64,000 bases of DNA from Lomentospora prolificans. Its lineage: Eukaryota; Ascomycota; Sordariomycetes; Microascales; Microascaceae. Where the stretch lies: contig JARFXM010000011.1 of assembly GCA_029532625.1 (NCBI GenBank), positions 3,671,501 to 3,735,500 on the forward strand. The letters are read 5' to 3'. Position numbers and translations under genes: made by a program. Shown one piece after another: positions 46,847 through 58,813 of this stretch (positions are counted from its first letter, which is position 1; every line of letters starts with the position of its first letter). The notes beneath the pieces were generated by a model. That model was not told the origin of the DNA. It worked only from the letters and a program-made list of their open reading frames with translations, and did not search any database.

Positions 46847-47248
46847 GGGAGTAGAGCGCGCTGTGCCTGTTTTATTAGTGGAGCGATGGAGTAATCTCAT
46901 GGTGGACCATGTGTTTTGAAACTTTATGAAGGATACCATGCTGTTTTTTTGCATCGGATGTGGCGCCGCTGTGAGTATATGACTCGGACGTAATAGCTGC
47001 CGGACACTTAATCTTCTAGATACGCCTCGTGCTTTATCTTCAATATACCCCGTGTCGCGATGAAGCAATAGTCTAGCCAGAAGGAGCCTCTCATAATTGA
47101 TAATTACAATCCCAACTAAGCCTTCATCTATCTGCGATTTGAACATAGAATCCCCTTCTGATATCATCATATGAGTCCAAGTGACGAGTGGACACTCTAA
47201 AAATACATTAATCCATCCCATGCGAGTACAAAAAAACGCCGTCTTGAA
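46847..47248. other. Convergent 3' region AIG1-like / GUP1
   Basis: 402 bp between converging stop codons; only 3' UTR sequence is apparent. Confidence 0.55.
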
Positions 47249-49406
47249 TTAACACCGGAGGTTAACACCCTTTCGCTTCTCTGACTCTCGAATCTCGAAC
47301 ATGACCTGGATGCCAACGAAAAGCGATACACAAGCCGTGGAGAAAAACATAAGCCCTAGAGGACATGATTATTAGTATAATGCCTTTTCCACTCTCGGAA
47401 TACGTTAAAATTAGTGATCAACTTACCATGCCGATCCTGGAAAATGCCAGAAATGATGCTCTTCAACCCATCCAAACCCACTGCAAAGCCAACTAAATTC
47501 GCCGCCATCATCATTACTACGTTAATCACCCCTCCCACACAGCACAGCATCCTATATGTCGTTTCGCGTCCCTCAAACTTGCTCGCGGGGAACAACTTCG
47601 ACGCAATAATCTCAGGGAGAAGGAAGAGCACAATGAGCCAGCCCCAAATCAGCAGCCTCAGCTGGATGTCGTGCCACAACGCAACAAAGGTGAAAACGAG
47701 GATATAGGTGATGATTGAGCGCACAGCCGACTTGAGACTCGTGAACTTTGCGCCACCGAGAGGGACATAGATGTAACGGATGAGCCACCGGTTGTATGAA
47801 CGGTGCCATGCGCGCCAAAAGTGAAGCGTGCTGAAGTTGTTGCTAACACAACGGACCATGTTTTCAGGCGGGTCGATGCCGTCAATGAGGGACCAAAGCC
47901 TGAAGAGGCGCCAAGGGAGCAGCAGTTTGAGCCAAATGATCATAAGATTAAAGTAAGAGAGGAGAGAAAGCTCGGCAGCAGTATAGTCGTTCCAGTTAGG
48001 ATATGCCAAGTTGATAGCGCCGACGTAGATAAAATGCAGGATGAGCTCCATGGTGAGGAGGACCACCAAGAATCGGAAGCCATAGCGAATGGTTCGGGCA
48101 GTGTCTATCGTTGCGGAGCGGTACTTGGACTGAGAGATGTACTCGTTAAAGGTAAGGATCGGACCAGCGAGGTAGAGAGGCCCGTAGATAGCATAAGCCA
48201 AGTAATTTCGGAACGAGTAGTCTTGGGGTTCTGCAGAGATGGAAACCCTGTCCCTCTCTGAGAGATTCGAGGGGTCGAGCTGCTTCTTCTTTTGTGTATT
48301 AGCTCTATTCTGGCACACCTCTGGCAGTAAACTGAACATACCTCAATGGGGCTCGATTGGCCAGCGTCAAGGCTCCAGTACCTATCAAGATTGAAGCTGA
48401 TGAGGCGGAGAATGGTAATGTTGAAGAGAACCTCCCAGCGCGTAAGTAGGCCACTGCGGCGATCAAGCCAGGCACCCCACTGGACTAAGAATGGGTCAAC
48501 GGCGCCAAGGTCGGTATCTCCGGATGGCGGGGTGATCATGGCCGCAATCTTCTTGAAAGGATATCCCCCACATAGTTCATTGGCAAACAGGATGCCAACA
48601 TTGAAAATCCATGTCGCAAACGGAACGTACTTGCGCGGAAGTGATGTCGTTATTTGGTAGTTTGCAGTAAGGATCACAAGCACCTTAATCGCCGAATACC
48701 CATGTAATGCGACTAGAAAGGCGAGGGCGAACACAAAATCGAAAGAGGCGCGCTGGTTTAGACGAGCGGCACCTTGCGCGGTAATATTGTTCCCTTCGTA
48801 TTTGTTCGCTTTTGCGGGAAAGACGAAGTTCCAGACCTTGCGGAGAAGCGGGTGGAAGATGAGGAGGAGGGCCATGAATGGTAGGTTCTTTCGGAAAGTA
48901 CGGTATTGCATGTCCGAGTTATCCTGCCTAAGTCAGTGACTGTATCGTGTAGAAAGGCCCGAGGGCAAGGTGAGGAGGAACTCACGATCTGACGTCCTGG
49001 CACCCATCCCTTTTCTAGGACTGTTCGGTACTTATACCACTGCGGGTGCGATGCTGCGAAGCTGTCAGAATCAATGCCAAGATAGGGAGCTAGGTAGTGC
49101 GTGTCCAGCACGGAAACGCCGGAAGAGTAGAGGGGAAGAGAAGGTGTACATACACCTTGACACACTGAATGGAATCCATATCATCATAGGTATCACTATC
49201 ATGAACACCAGAAAATAGACGAAGAATTCGGGGGACCTCCATTTCGAGGGTTGCGCCTTGGCCTTAACGCCGGCAGTATAGTCCTTGGCAAGGGGATCGT
49301 GCTTCGATTCGACTACCGTCCTGTAGGGGACAGATGAGGGCGTCGTAAACCTCGTATCTAAGGTCGAGACGTCGTAGACGGATCTAAGAAAGCGAAAGAG
49401 CCCCAT
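47249..49406 (-). CDS. GUP1: GUP1-type MBOAT O-acyltransferase
   Basis: Membrane-bound O-acyltransferase of the Gup1 group; in yeast it remodels the lipid of GPI anchors in the ER and influences wall structure. Exons in transcript order are 49406-49156, 49061-48986, 48923-48342, 48288-47427 and 47355-47249, giving 625 aa. The first TM helix reads FFVYFLVFMIVIPMMIWI. Exons 2 and 3 join as GWVPGRQI/DNSDMQYRTFR, a Gup1 hallmark. MBOAT landmarks are SFNLDRYW, NYLAYAIYGPLYLAGPILTF, and the catalytic region FSTLHFWRAWHRSYNRWLIR (His about 459) followed by YIYVPLGG. ALWHDIQLRLLIWGW gives the second conserved His. The last exon encodes a short final helix. The exon 4 acceptor is a triple AAG, so up to two Lys may be variable. 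Confidence 0.93.
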
Positions 49407-50349
49407 GGCAGCGACGCAGAGGGTGACCAGAGGCGAGAGGGGTCAGCGGGATAACGGGGAAAGGGGAGCGTGCAGTTCGTTCGACCGAGGGTGACCGGGT
49501 TCTTCAACACATGCTGGCAACTTCAAAAAAACGAGAGTAATCGATGGTCGGGATGGACGCTTGATGAAATTCGTCAATGGCAGTAAAGGAGTGTGGAGTC
49601 GACCATACCAAAGGGGCGTGAAGTTGACAGGTAATTGGAACGAGAAACTGTCCAGGGCTATGCTCTTAACGAGCAGAATTTCGGTCCCCACGCGATCTTG
49701 ACACGCGATGCCCCTGAATTGCGCTGGGAGGAGTGGACGGTCCTGATGTTCCTTCCAGTGGGCCGCCCTCTACTTCGTAATACTTGTACATGGGACATTG
49801 AAGTACTTCGTACTACTTTACATCGTCCAATAATAGCCGGTATAATCCGAAGCACTAGAAACCGATCCAGCATATTACCCCAAACTCAACCGGCACCTAT
49901 TTCGAGTTCCCAAGTATTCCAACGCGCCGAACCCAGCCAGTCCCAGTTCCCGTCCCAGGCCAACGGGTCTTTCAAGAGCCCCTGCTCCCCTAGCCGCCGG
50001 CACCTTGCGGCGCAAGCATATTTGCTCTCATTCTTCCGCGTCCCACTAGCGAAGTGAGATCCGAACGTGAATCGGGACGGTGTACATGTCGGATGTCACT
50101 ATTTCCAGGGGCCTTCTTGCCTTGTGTTGTAAATGAATGTGCACAGGGGCGGCTCCTCATCCAGTGTAATTTGCCTCGAGTCACCTGAGACTCGCGCCAG
50201 CGTGTCGCAAAGTTGGACACCTCGACACTGAGAACAGAACTCGAGAGCTTAGTAGATCAACTACCGATTGCGCCATAAGCCAATGCCCAGTAATCCCTAA
50301 CCCTCATAAAGCTAATGTCATAACGAAGTATATGTATGCTTAAAGTTGT
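49407..50349. other. GUP1 promoter and GH76 3' flank
   Basis: Contains two copies of TACTTCGTA (49771-49779, 49804-49812). A tRNA- or SINE-like relic on the minus strand lies at about 50222-50282. No protein gene is seen. Confidence 0.5.
50222..50282 (-). other. tRNA-like / SINE-like relic
   Basis: The minus strand reads TGGCTTATGGCGCAATCGG, which has the form of a tRNA 5' acceptor strand plus a perfect A-box (TGGCGCAATCGG). A degenerate T-arm follows (GAGTTCTGTTCTC, two differences from a canonical GAGTTCGATTCTC). The D-stem 3' strand, anticodon arm and matching acceptor 3' strand are missing, so this is not a working tRNA gene. Confidence 0.35.
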
Positions 50350-52339
50350 TTAGAAAAAAGAAAATGCACCCAAGGTCCTGGCTCTCCAAAGCTTGGAGAA
50401 CAACCATTGTATGCCGAAACGCCAACCGCTGGTGACCTGCTTATCACCGTATGCTTGTGAAAGTTCATACCATGCCCGCAGAACCTCCAAGCCCGAGTTC
50501 TGCGTTTCTACTGTCCTCCCTCTGCCCCGAGTGTTCGGGTCCTTGCGGGTAGCTTTCTTAGAGATGCCACCGGCCATACGATGCTGAGCGTCAACTCTAA
50601 TGCTGTCAGCTTGTAGAGCACCGTCCTGCCTTCTATCGCGCTGGCTCAAATCTACTCCTGGTAGAGCCTCCTGCTCGACACCCACTGCTCTCCAGACCTG
50701 GTCGTTAGGAACACCAAAGTTCCGGTAGTCAACTGCATGAGGGTCGGCAGCATCATTTTGCTCCGAATCCCACACCTCGGGCGCGTCACCGAACTTCTCG
50801 GCACCCCACCACATGCCCATAACGCCCCTGCTATCACGCGTACTCAGGGCGGCCTCAGCATTATGCGCAATCCACGGCACATATTGCCTGCAGGCCTGAG
50901 CATGAGCATGCGCAACTAGGTCAAACGCCTGGTTATCGACCTCCTCGAGAGGTTCCGTAAGCGGGCGGCAGAAGTAAGTCAGATGGTGGAAGTAGATTCC
51001 CTTGAATGTCTGGCCGTTTTGCGAACATCGCGCAACTGAGTCGCAGGCTTCTTCTATGATTCCGCCACGCCCCAAGCCCCGCCAAGGTGGGAGTTTGCCG
51101 CGTATGGTCTCATCAATGGGCTGGCTCGACGTGAGGTCCCACCCGGTTGCCTTAATAACGGACTGGATAAGATGGTGGCCGTCGTTGAGGAAGGCCACCC
51201 CTCCAGTTGCCTCCCACAGCGCGCGCTGTCCGGTAAGCACAACTCCCTGGTTGTACGTGTAGACCATTTCATCTCGCAAGTCGCACTTGGTATTGTTCTT
51301 GTGCCGATTCGAAATGTGAAATCCGTCAACGAAGAGCCCGGCATCATTGGTCATGTTTACGTTCATCAACCACTCGTATCCCCTCATCGCCGCTTCGAGA
51401 AAGGTGCGGTTCCTGCCTGCAGAGGGGTCATCCACCGATAAGGGCGAAGCGATCTTGTCGCCGGGAAAATCGAGATACATCTTTGCCGATGCCGCAATCC
51501 AAAGCTCATTAGTGATGGCATTTTTATACGTTAAAAAGCGCGGATTCCAGTTCATGCCGCCGTTGCACAGGTCTTCACCCCAGCCCTTGGTGGCTAACTC
51601 CCAGAAGGTGCGCTCGCGATGCGCAAATGCTTCAGTCCAATGATTGCCATGCCAAGGTTGATTGAGCAAGGTATCCCGTAGGTTGTGAGAGGCGTCGGAG
51701 TCCCAGTTGCCGCCGCGAGGGTAGTGCAAGTCAGAGTGAGACCTGATGAAATTGGTGGATTCCAGCCACCCCAAGACAACCCAAAGAATGTCATCAAAGG
51801 CCTGCCGAAGCGTTATTAGCGGGGTGGGTATTAGATGAGAGGGGTGAGGTCATCAACCATACCTGATGTCGGAGTGATATGTAGTCTTGGCCAAAGTAAA
51901 ATCCGACAATCTGTGAAAAATACGTATCCACCATATTCAAGACCATGCTATTCTCGACATCCTTCGTCTGCGGCTCGGCGAGGGCCTTGGACAGCGAGTC
52001 GGTCATGGCCGACAACGAAGTGTGGATAAAGGCCGCAGTCCAGTCGATAGCGCGGGGCCAAGTGCCCTGGTACCGTATGAAGAACTCGTTCTGCATGGTC
52101 GCAACTGAGGTGTAGGCATATTCCAGGAGTGAGCTGTTGGCCAAGAGTGGAGTTTGCTTCTCTGGGGCGCCATCTTCCATAAATGTATTGGGAATGTCGG
52201 GGCGGCAGTTTTGGTGGTAGAAAGTTGGCCGCCGAAAAATGGTGCAGTAAGACCGACAAGTGCCAGTTGGACCAGAACCAAAGGCAAGGCCAGCACTCGT
52301 CAAGGCGGACAATAGAGCCACGATTGTTAAAGGCTTCAT
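50350..52339 (-). CDS. Secreted GH76-family glycoside hydrolase (alpha-1,6-mannanase type)
   Basis: Predicted secreted or wall-associated enzyme of family GH76, whose members cleave alpha-1,6-mannan backbones or (Dfg5/Dcw1) process GPI anchors. Exons in transcript order are 52339-51863 and 51801-50350 (phase 0), giving 642 aa. A signal peptide is clear (MKPLTIVALLSALTSAGLAF). The tandem Asp pair typical of the family is AFDDILWVVLGW (Asp about 162-163), right after the intron. Other family landmarks are HNLRDTLLNQPWHGNHWTEA, CNGGMNWNPR, KNAITNELWIAASAKMYL, MVYTYNQGVVLTGQRALWEA and TFKGIYFHHLTYF. Several N-glycosylation sites occur. It is longer than most Dfg5 proteins and lacks an obvious C-terminal GPI signal, so a secreted mannan-degrading enzyme is the better guess. 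Confidence 0.85.
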
Positions 52340-55024
52340 TGTTGCGCCCGGCTCGGTAAATCACGGAGTGACCTAAGAGATATATACTGGAAGAGCGCAG
52401 GTTGGGTGACCGGCGGATGGCGTTAATTACCCAGGGCCATCGAGACTGCAAATCTTAGCGGGCCAGGCCGTCTGTGATCATGCCAGCGCAGGCGCAGGAC
52501 GGAGTGGGAAGCCCGGAAGGGTGAGTGGCATGCGGGAAAAAAACGAAAAGAACGGGGAAAAGGAAACGCAGAGATACAGCCAGCGAGGCCGGGTTGAATG
52601 AGGGTGGCCAGGACTAAGTGAATGTCGGCGAAGTTGCTTCGCTGGTTGTGTCGCGAGGATTAAGTCCAAAGAAAAGCAATGATGGAAGGGAAAGAAAGGC
52701 GGTTTGATATATTATAAGTCGAGACGAGAGGGGAAATCAACAGGGATCATCGGTGAGGGGGAGGGGCATGTTCAAGATTCGCCTCTCAACTTAGATGCAT
52801 GGAGGATTCGGGCCAAGCCTAGGAGTCAATGGTTCAATGGAACCATCAGACAGCCAACTACCTCACAATATGGTGTAGGGCGAAAGTCTCGAGAAGCTAG
52901 ACAGACAGGATTTGATGGGCGGGACAACAAGGCAAGTGGAACCCCCAAAAGGCCAAATCCACGTCAGACAAGTGCGACCGATCTATTCACTAAACATGGA
53001 TTTCTCCTTTCTCCATCAACCCTCTCTTTCACTCCGTTCCGTTTCCGACTCAGCTGAGCCCCAAGTAAGCCCCTTCACACCAAGGGTCTATCGTCCTACC
53101 GTAAGAAAACCATGGCAGTAGAGTATCGAATGCAAGGACCCTCAGTCCGAAGCGGAGTGACAGATAATTGAGGTCATCCCCAAGAGCAACGAGAAGGAAA
53201 ATCCTCGAAAACGGTTTCATACTCCTGTGATCCGATCGCAAGACCCACATGTAGCGTGGAGTGCACTAAAATCTATTGTTTGGGGAATCACCATTAATCA
53301 AGCCACATGGATGCCCCGTTGTCGTTTCACCTCCCCTCCCCTTTTTTCAGAAAGCAAGGAGGGGAGCTGGAAGGTGCGCTAATGGAGGCGGTCATGGTCA
53401 TGAGCTCACCTCCGCTTATGCAGAAAGGGTTCAAGTGTTGTCGGCTATCTGCGTTTTTTCATGTGCGGCACATCCATCGCCCTCCTTTTGGCGTGTTGAA
53501 AAAAGAACACCCCGCAGGAACACCCCGCACTTTCGGTCAAATCTGGGTTAGAAGGGGATGGTCAAGATGCACCGACACCTCCATCTCATTGAACGAGTTA
53601 CGGGTCAGCTGGCTTAAGAGGGCGTGTGACGAGAGCAATTTCTTGTAGGAGGTTGGAAACTATTTCCGGATTATAATCGTGTGATTCTAAGGCTTCGACG
53701 ACAACTAGTTTACATTGTAACCGGCGGCGGCTTACACCATCTTGGAGACGTGAATCATGAGCATATCCCGGCACTTTTACTCAGTCTACCCAGCCAATAC
53801 CTTTTGGTGTGATGGTGCTCGGGTTCTCGTCTCATGTGGTGGCCCTTGAATGGAGAAAAACCCAGCGTATGGGAATCAACTGCCATTGCCGATGATAGCC
53901 ACGAAAGACGTTGGATAGACACGATGATGGAAGACGTGGATCGGACCAGCTTCTGGGAAGCTTATCGAAAGTTACAAGTTGGCTGGGCTTTGTGTTCTCG
54001 GTAACTTGAAAAGCAAAGCAGTTGGTTCAAGCGGTCGCTTCGCTGGCTCTCTGATGACCCTCGGTTCTTCCATTGATCTCATCCCTCTTCACCCTGGTCG
54101 TGTCGAGGAATGAAAGACGGACCTGTGTAAGGGCATCAAGCACCATTGTCTTGAGATGGCTAATCTCCGGTGTCTCCCGTTTTCACCCCAGATATTCCTA
54201 CACAACATTTGAAGAAGTGAGGCTGATAGACGGATCATATATGAATTTTGCAGGTTTGCTGTGCTTCATTCGGCAATTGTCGAGAGATCCTGATCGATTC
54301 CTATTTCAACAGCTTGGGGGACGGGCAAGTAGTGATGGATCTAAACCGGCTGGTTTGGTGTATCAAGAGGTCCATCAACTTGCCAGCGGCATCTATCATA
54401 AATGTCTACGGATCTATCATTGATTGACTAATTGTGTTATCGCGCTTCACTGGCTTCAACATGGTTGGGCTGCCCTCCGGTCTGCCAGGTGGGCTCGCGC
54501 GAACGAGAAGTTCTGAAAACGGGATAAGAATGTACTCGTATGGCCTGGCGAGGTACTGCCAATATACCAATGACTAATAACGGTGGCGCGTGTACCCACA
54601 AAGTACCAACCAAACCATGCCCCACACACGCTCGGTTTGTTTACTTTCTGCCCCAAAACGGAACAACACGCCAAAAAACAAGAGGACCACGAACACGCTG
54701 AATTGACCAGAGAGCATCGACATTTGACCTCAACCTTTGCAGGCCTGCGCGAGCGACACCTTCCATCACCAACTCTCTCAGCAACTCCTCTTCTATCAGA
54801 CTGCCACCCCACGCGTCTCTGTTTCTATACGCTATACTAGCTTATTTTTACTTCACAAGGAGAATCAATTCATCTACAACATACCGTATTCAGAGTCACC
54901 AAAGCACCTCGGTCACCTCGCGTCGTCTGTCGCGGGTGTGCCGTCTTAGATTTAAGCTTCCCGACTTCACCTTCTCTTACTTCCGCTCCGCTACGCCTTC
55001 CGTGTTGCGGCGAGCATCTCAAAA
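52340..55024. other. Divergent intergenic region GH76 / Cep57-like
   Basis: 2.7 kb with both promoters and the likely long 5' leader of the downstream gene. Short ORFs lack family features. I see no tRNA or transposon. Confidence 0.5.
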
Positions 55025-58000
55025 ATGGACGCCGAAGTAGCCTCTCGATATCGATCTCGCATTCTTCGAGAAATGAATGCCAACCGCGACAACCCTTTCA
55101 ACTCACCACCATCCTCCACTGGGTCTCATGGCACTGTTAGCCCTACCTTGACTTCGGTCCTCTCCGATATTGACGGCGAATCCACACGCAAGCTCAACGC
55201 CGACATTGCCAGGATAACTGGCAAGAAGTTCCAAGTCAATTGGGAGGCTGCTCACCGCAAGTGGCCTGACTTCTATGACCTACCTTCGAAACGCGTCTCT
55301 TCCTCTTCGAGGGATTCTAAGGTTCCGCTGTACCCGGACCATCTTGACGACGACGACGACTCGACACAAGACGCGTGGAGAGGCTCGAATAGGAGACGCG
55401 CCGAGATGCAGCCCAGTGTGCAGAACGAGTCCGACACGTCTACCGTCCTCTCTGGTAAAGCGGAACACCTCAGATCCGCGTCAACGCATTTTGACCGACA
55501 CGAATTCCAAAAGCACAGCCCTCTTCCCCGAGCTCATTCCCGAAGCCCTTCTAGCCCACAGTACGCCGCGGAGCTTTCTAGCCGCCGTACCTCGGTTGAT
55601 GCTCTTCTAAACAAGCATCGCGCATCTACCGCAAGTCCAGAGCTTCGCCGACCTTCTCAACAACAACACGCCTCTCAGAGACGCTCCCTCGGAACAAATT
55701 TTGCCAAATTCTCGCCCGCTGTACAAAAAGCTTTGGACAGGGAACTGCCTATATCCAGCCCTGGCCAAAATAACACGACTGCGCGTTCCTTCTGCATGCC
55801 CGATATCTCTTACCTTGGAGACTTTGTTTCCGGCACACTTCGATTCAACGGAACGGTCAAGAATGGCGTCCCCATTCTTGTGAAGCATGGCAAGGTTATC
55901 GACCTCAACTCGAGGCAGCCCCCCAATGACCATGCAGAGGTGGACGGCTTTGAGGTCCCAGAGGATGAGGAGCGCATCTTCGTCTCCATGGATATGATCC
56001 GAGACGAGATCATTACCCTTCAGGACCACCACGATGGTATACAAAAGTACGCCGAGGAACTCCAGGTCGAGGTTGAGCAGCTTCAAACCCAGATTGCACA
56101 GCTCAAAATGCGACGCTCCGTTGATAGTGGCTTCGGTTCGGAGCCTGATGGCTCAATGTATGAGCAACTCCTTTCAGACAAAAAGAGTAAGTTTGGGTTA
56201 ACTCCGGATGAAACCGCTTTTCCGCCTTACTAACCTTCATGCTAGGGCTTGAGGAGAGGGTGGCTGAGCTAGAGAAGCTGTTGGAAGAGGCCAATGGGAA
56301 GCTCAATGACGAAGGCAAGAACAACGACACCTTGTCCTTTGAACGCGACCGTGCCCTCAAAAAGCTCCAGGACGCGTGTCACAACATTGGTGATCTTATG
56401 GATAGGCTCGACTCAAGGGAACAGGAGCTTCGCGACACACAAAAGCAGCTGGATGTCACCCTTAATTCGAAGGATGTCAATAGTACACTTCGAGATGACT
56501 TGGAGAGCATGAAACGTGCTCATGAGGGCTCGGTTCATGAGATTGCTTCTTTGAAGGAAACAATCCAGAAGCTACGTGATGAGCAGAAGAGTCAGCAGGC
56601 GGAAATCGAATCACTCCGAACTGACAATGTCTCTCTTCGACATGAGCAAGAGTCCTTGATGACCGAAAACCGTTCTCTCCGCTCAAATGCCCGCACCTTG
56701 ATGACTGAGATCGAGGGTCTCCGCCATAATTCTGAGAACGCTCAGAACGAAGTGGATGCCGCTCGCGAGGAGATCGAGAACCTGCAACAAGAAGTCCAGG
56801 TCCTCGAGCAGGAAAAGGCTACCTTTAAGGAGGACAACGACAGCCTTGTCCGTCATAACGAGAAGTACTTCAGCGAGAATAAGATTCTCCGCCGTGAGAA
56901 CTCTGGGTTTGAGCGCAGTCTCCATGATCTCCACGACGAGAATCTGCAGCTCAAGGAGGAGGTTGAGTTCCTCAAGCAGCAGCTCGACCATGTCCGACCG
57001 AGCGGTCGGGATGATGACCTGAGCGGCCACTTCTCGAGACACGACGAGGACAACATGACTTCCGGGTTTACCGTTCCTGACATAACACTGCAGCGAAAAG
57101 AGCCAGAAATTGTCGAAGAAGGTGCCACCGAAACCGATATGCTACCCCCTGATGTGACGACGCAGACCCACGATATTACAGGCCAGCAGGAGGATAAATC
57201 TATGGATATCCGCGAGGCTATTGAGAAGGACGAAAGCATAATCGCTACTGAGACTCAGACAAAGAATCGAAAGAAATCCAAGGGTGTTCGGGACAATACC
57301 TCCCAACGAGTGGCTTTCTCAGTTCCGGAGGCAGCAGCCCAGGAAACGAAGGCGAAGCCCAACATTGCGGCCAAGCGTCGCACTGCCATTCCCCGTGAAG
57401 CCTCTAAGAATGACTTCGCGATACCTATCAACTTCCCCCTCGAACAGGAGAGCACCGGCTATCAGTCGACTGAGCCGACTCAGACTCATCCCCTCTCCCA
57501 GAACACCAAGTCTCAGACAGTCCATTCGACGACCAAATCTCAGCGAAGCAGCAGGCGGACTATCAACATTAACAACCAGAGGTCAGCCTCGCGTTCTGGA
57601 CATCGATCTGCAGCGTCAACCGGACACGTCTCAGTCGAGAACACGGTCAACAGCATGGCAAGCGCCTTGGACAGGAACGCCTGCCCTGCCCTCTCTGAAA
57701 AAGCCCGTCGCATCCTCGACAACCTTTGCGAACACAACTGTCGCAACTGCGTCGTTTGTAGTCGCATCCTCGGCCACCGTGGAACCGTGTCTGCAGCTGA
57801 GCTAGCCGAGGGCAAGAAAAAGATCACGATTCCTCGCCCCGTCCCTGTCAGCGATCGCATGAACGAGGTCTCGGAAGACCCGACTATGCGTCCATCCCAG
57901 CCACCCGGGCAAGCCCTCGCCCTAGTCATTAAGGGCCTCGAGGATGAAGCCGCTCACATGAGCATGGAGCTCACCAAGCTTCAGGCGCAGTACAACACAA

Positions 58001-58248
58001 GCGACAAATCCCACGGCAGACGTGACCGCCATGAGCTCGCGAGCGAGATCCAGCGCATGCTTAAGAAGCTCGAGGTCAAGAATGACCAGATTTATGCCCT
58101 CTACGACGTCCTTGAGGGCCAGAAGCAGGCGAACCAGGAGATGAGCGAGGATGAGCTCGAGTTAACCATTTTCAGCATTACGGGTATGACGGTGAGGGAG
58201 GTGAGGGAGGTTACTGACAACATTACCTGGAATGGTATCGAGGGTTGA
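55025..58248 (+). CDS. Spindle-pole-body protein, Cep57 microtubule-binding-domain family (Ppc89-like)
   Basis: Probable scaffold of the spindle pole body or microtubule-organising centre. Exons are 55025-56186 and 56246-58248, giving 1054 aa. The N-terminal third has a conserved DNPFNSPPSSTGSHGTVSPT motif and KLNADIARITGKKFQVNWEA. The central block includes SYLGDFVSGTLRFNGTVKNG. A very long coiled coil spans about 335-620 with heptad-like Glu/Leu/Gln spacing. A Ser/Thr/Gln-rich linker follows, then a Cys/His cluster (CEHNCRNCVVC, about 882-892). The C-terminal helical segment (ALALVIKGLEDEAAHMSMEL, EIQRMLKKLEVKNDQIYALY) matches the Cep57 microtubule-binding domain of fungal SPB proteins. The start follows AAAA and has no competing upstream in-frame ATG. 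Ppc89 or A. nidulans SnaD are the likely relatives; exact orthology is not resolved here. Confidence 0.85.
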
Positions 58249-58813
58249 GAACGAAAGGGAACGGAGATAATGGAATGGGACTGACGCTGAAATAGGGGGT
58301 ATCGTTGTGGTATTGCGAACTTTTGTTGTTGATTTATGTTTTTGTTCAGAACGAACATGGGGCATCGGGTCGGGCGTATCTAGTGTTTTGAGGCGTTAAC
58401 TGCGCATACTTGTCTTTTCGTTGTCACGATTGTGCCTCATTGACTGTTGGAGCTGCATCCAGAGGGGAGGAAGCCACGGGGTGAGCTTGGTTTCGATTAG
58501 ACCACTAAGACCCTGGCGTGATCTATTGCTTCGTCGTGTGTTCCTTCGAGCAAGGCGCCTCAATGGAGAATGGCCCTCTTGTATTATATTTGTCTACAAG
58601 CAGAGATTGACCGCCGGAACAGCATGGGATTTAACACTTATGAATCGACGACTTCTTTCCGAGTTCCCCAAGATGACCAATTTAAGAATCGTCCGATATT
58701 GAAAACTGTGATGACGGATATAAACGCCCTCATTGGAACATGTTGTTGCCATTATAGACTACAGAGAAACTTTTTTGTCACGAATCAAAGAGAGATAAAC
58801 CGTATTAACCCCT
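58249..58813. other. Convergent 3' region Cep57-like / NOC2
   Basis: 565 bp between converging stops; nothing beyond 3' UTR sequence is recognised. Confidence 0.5.
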
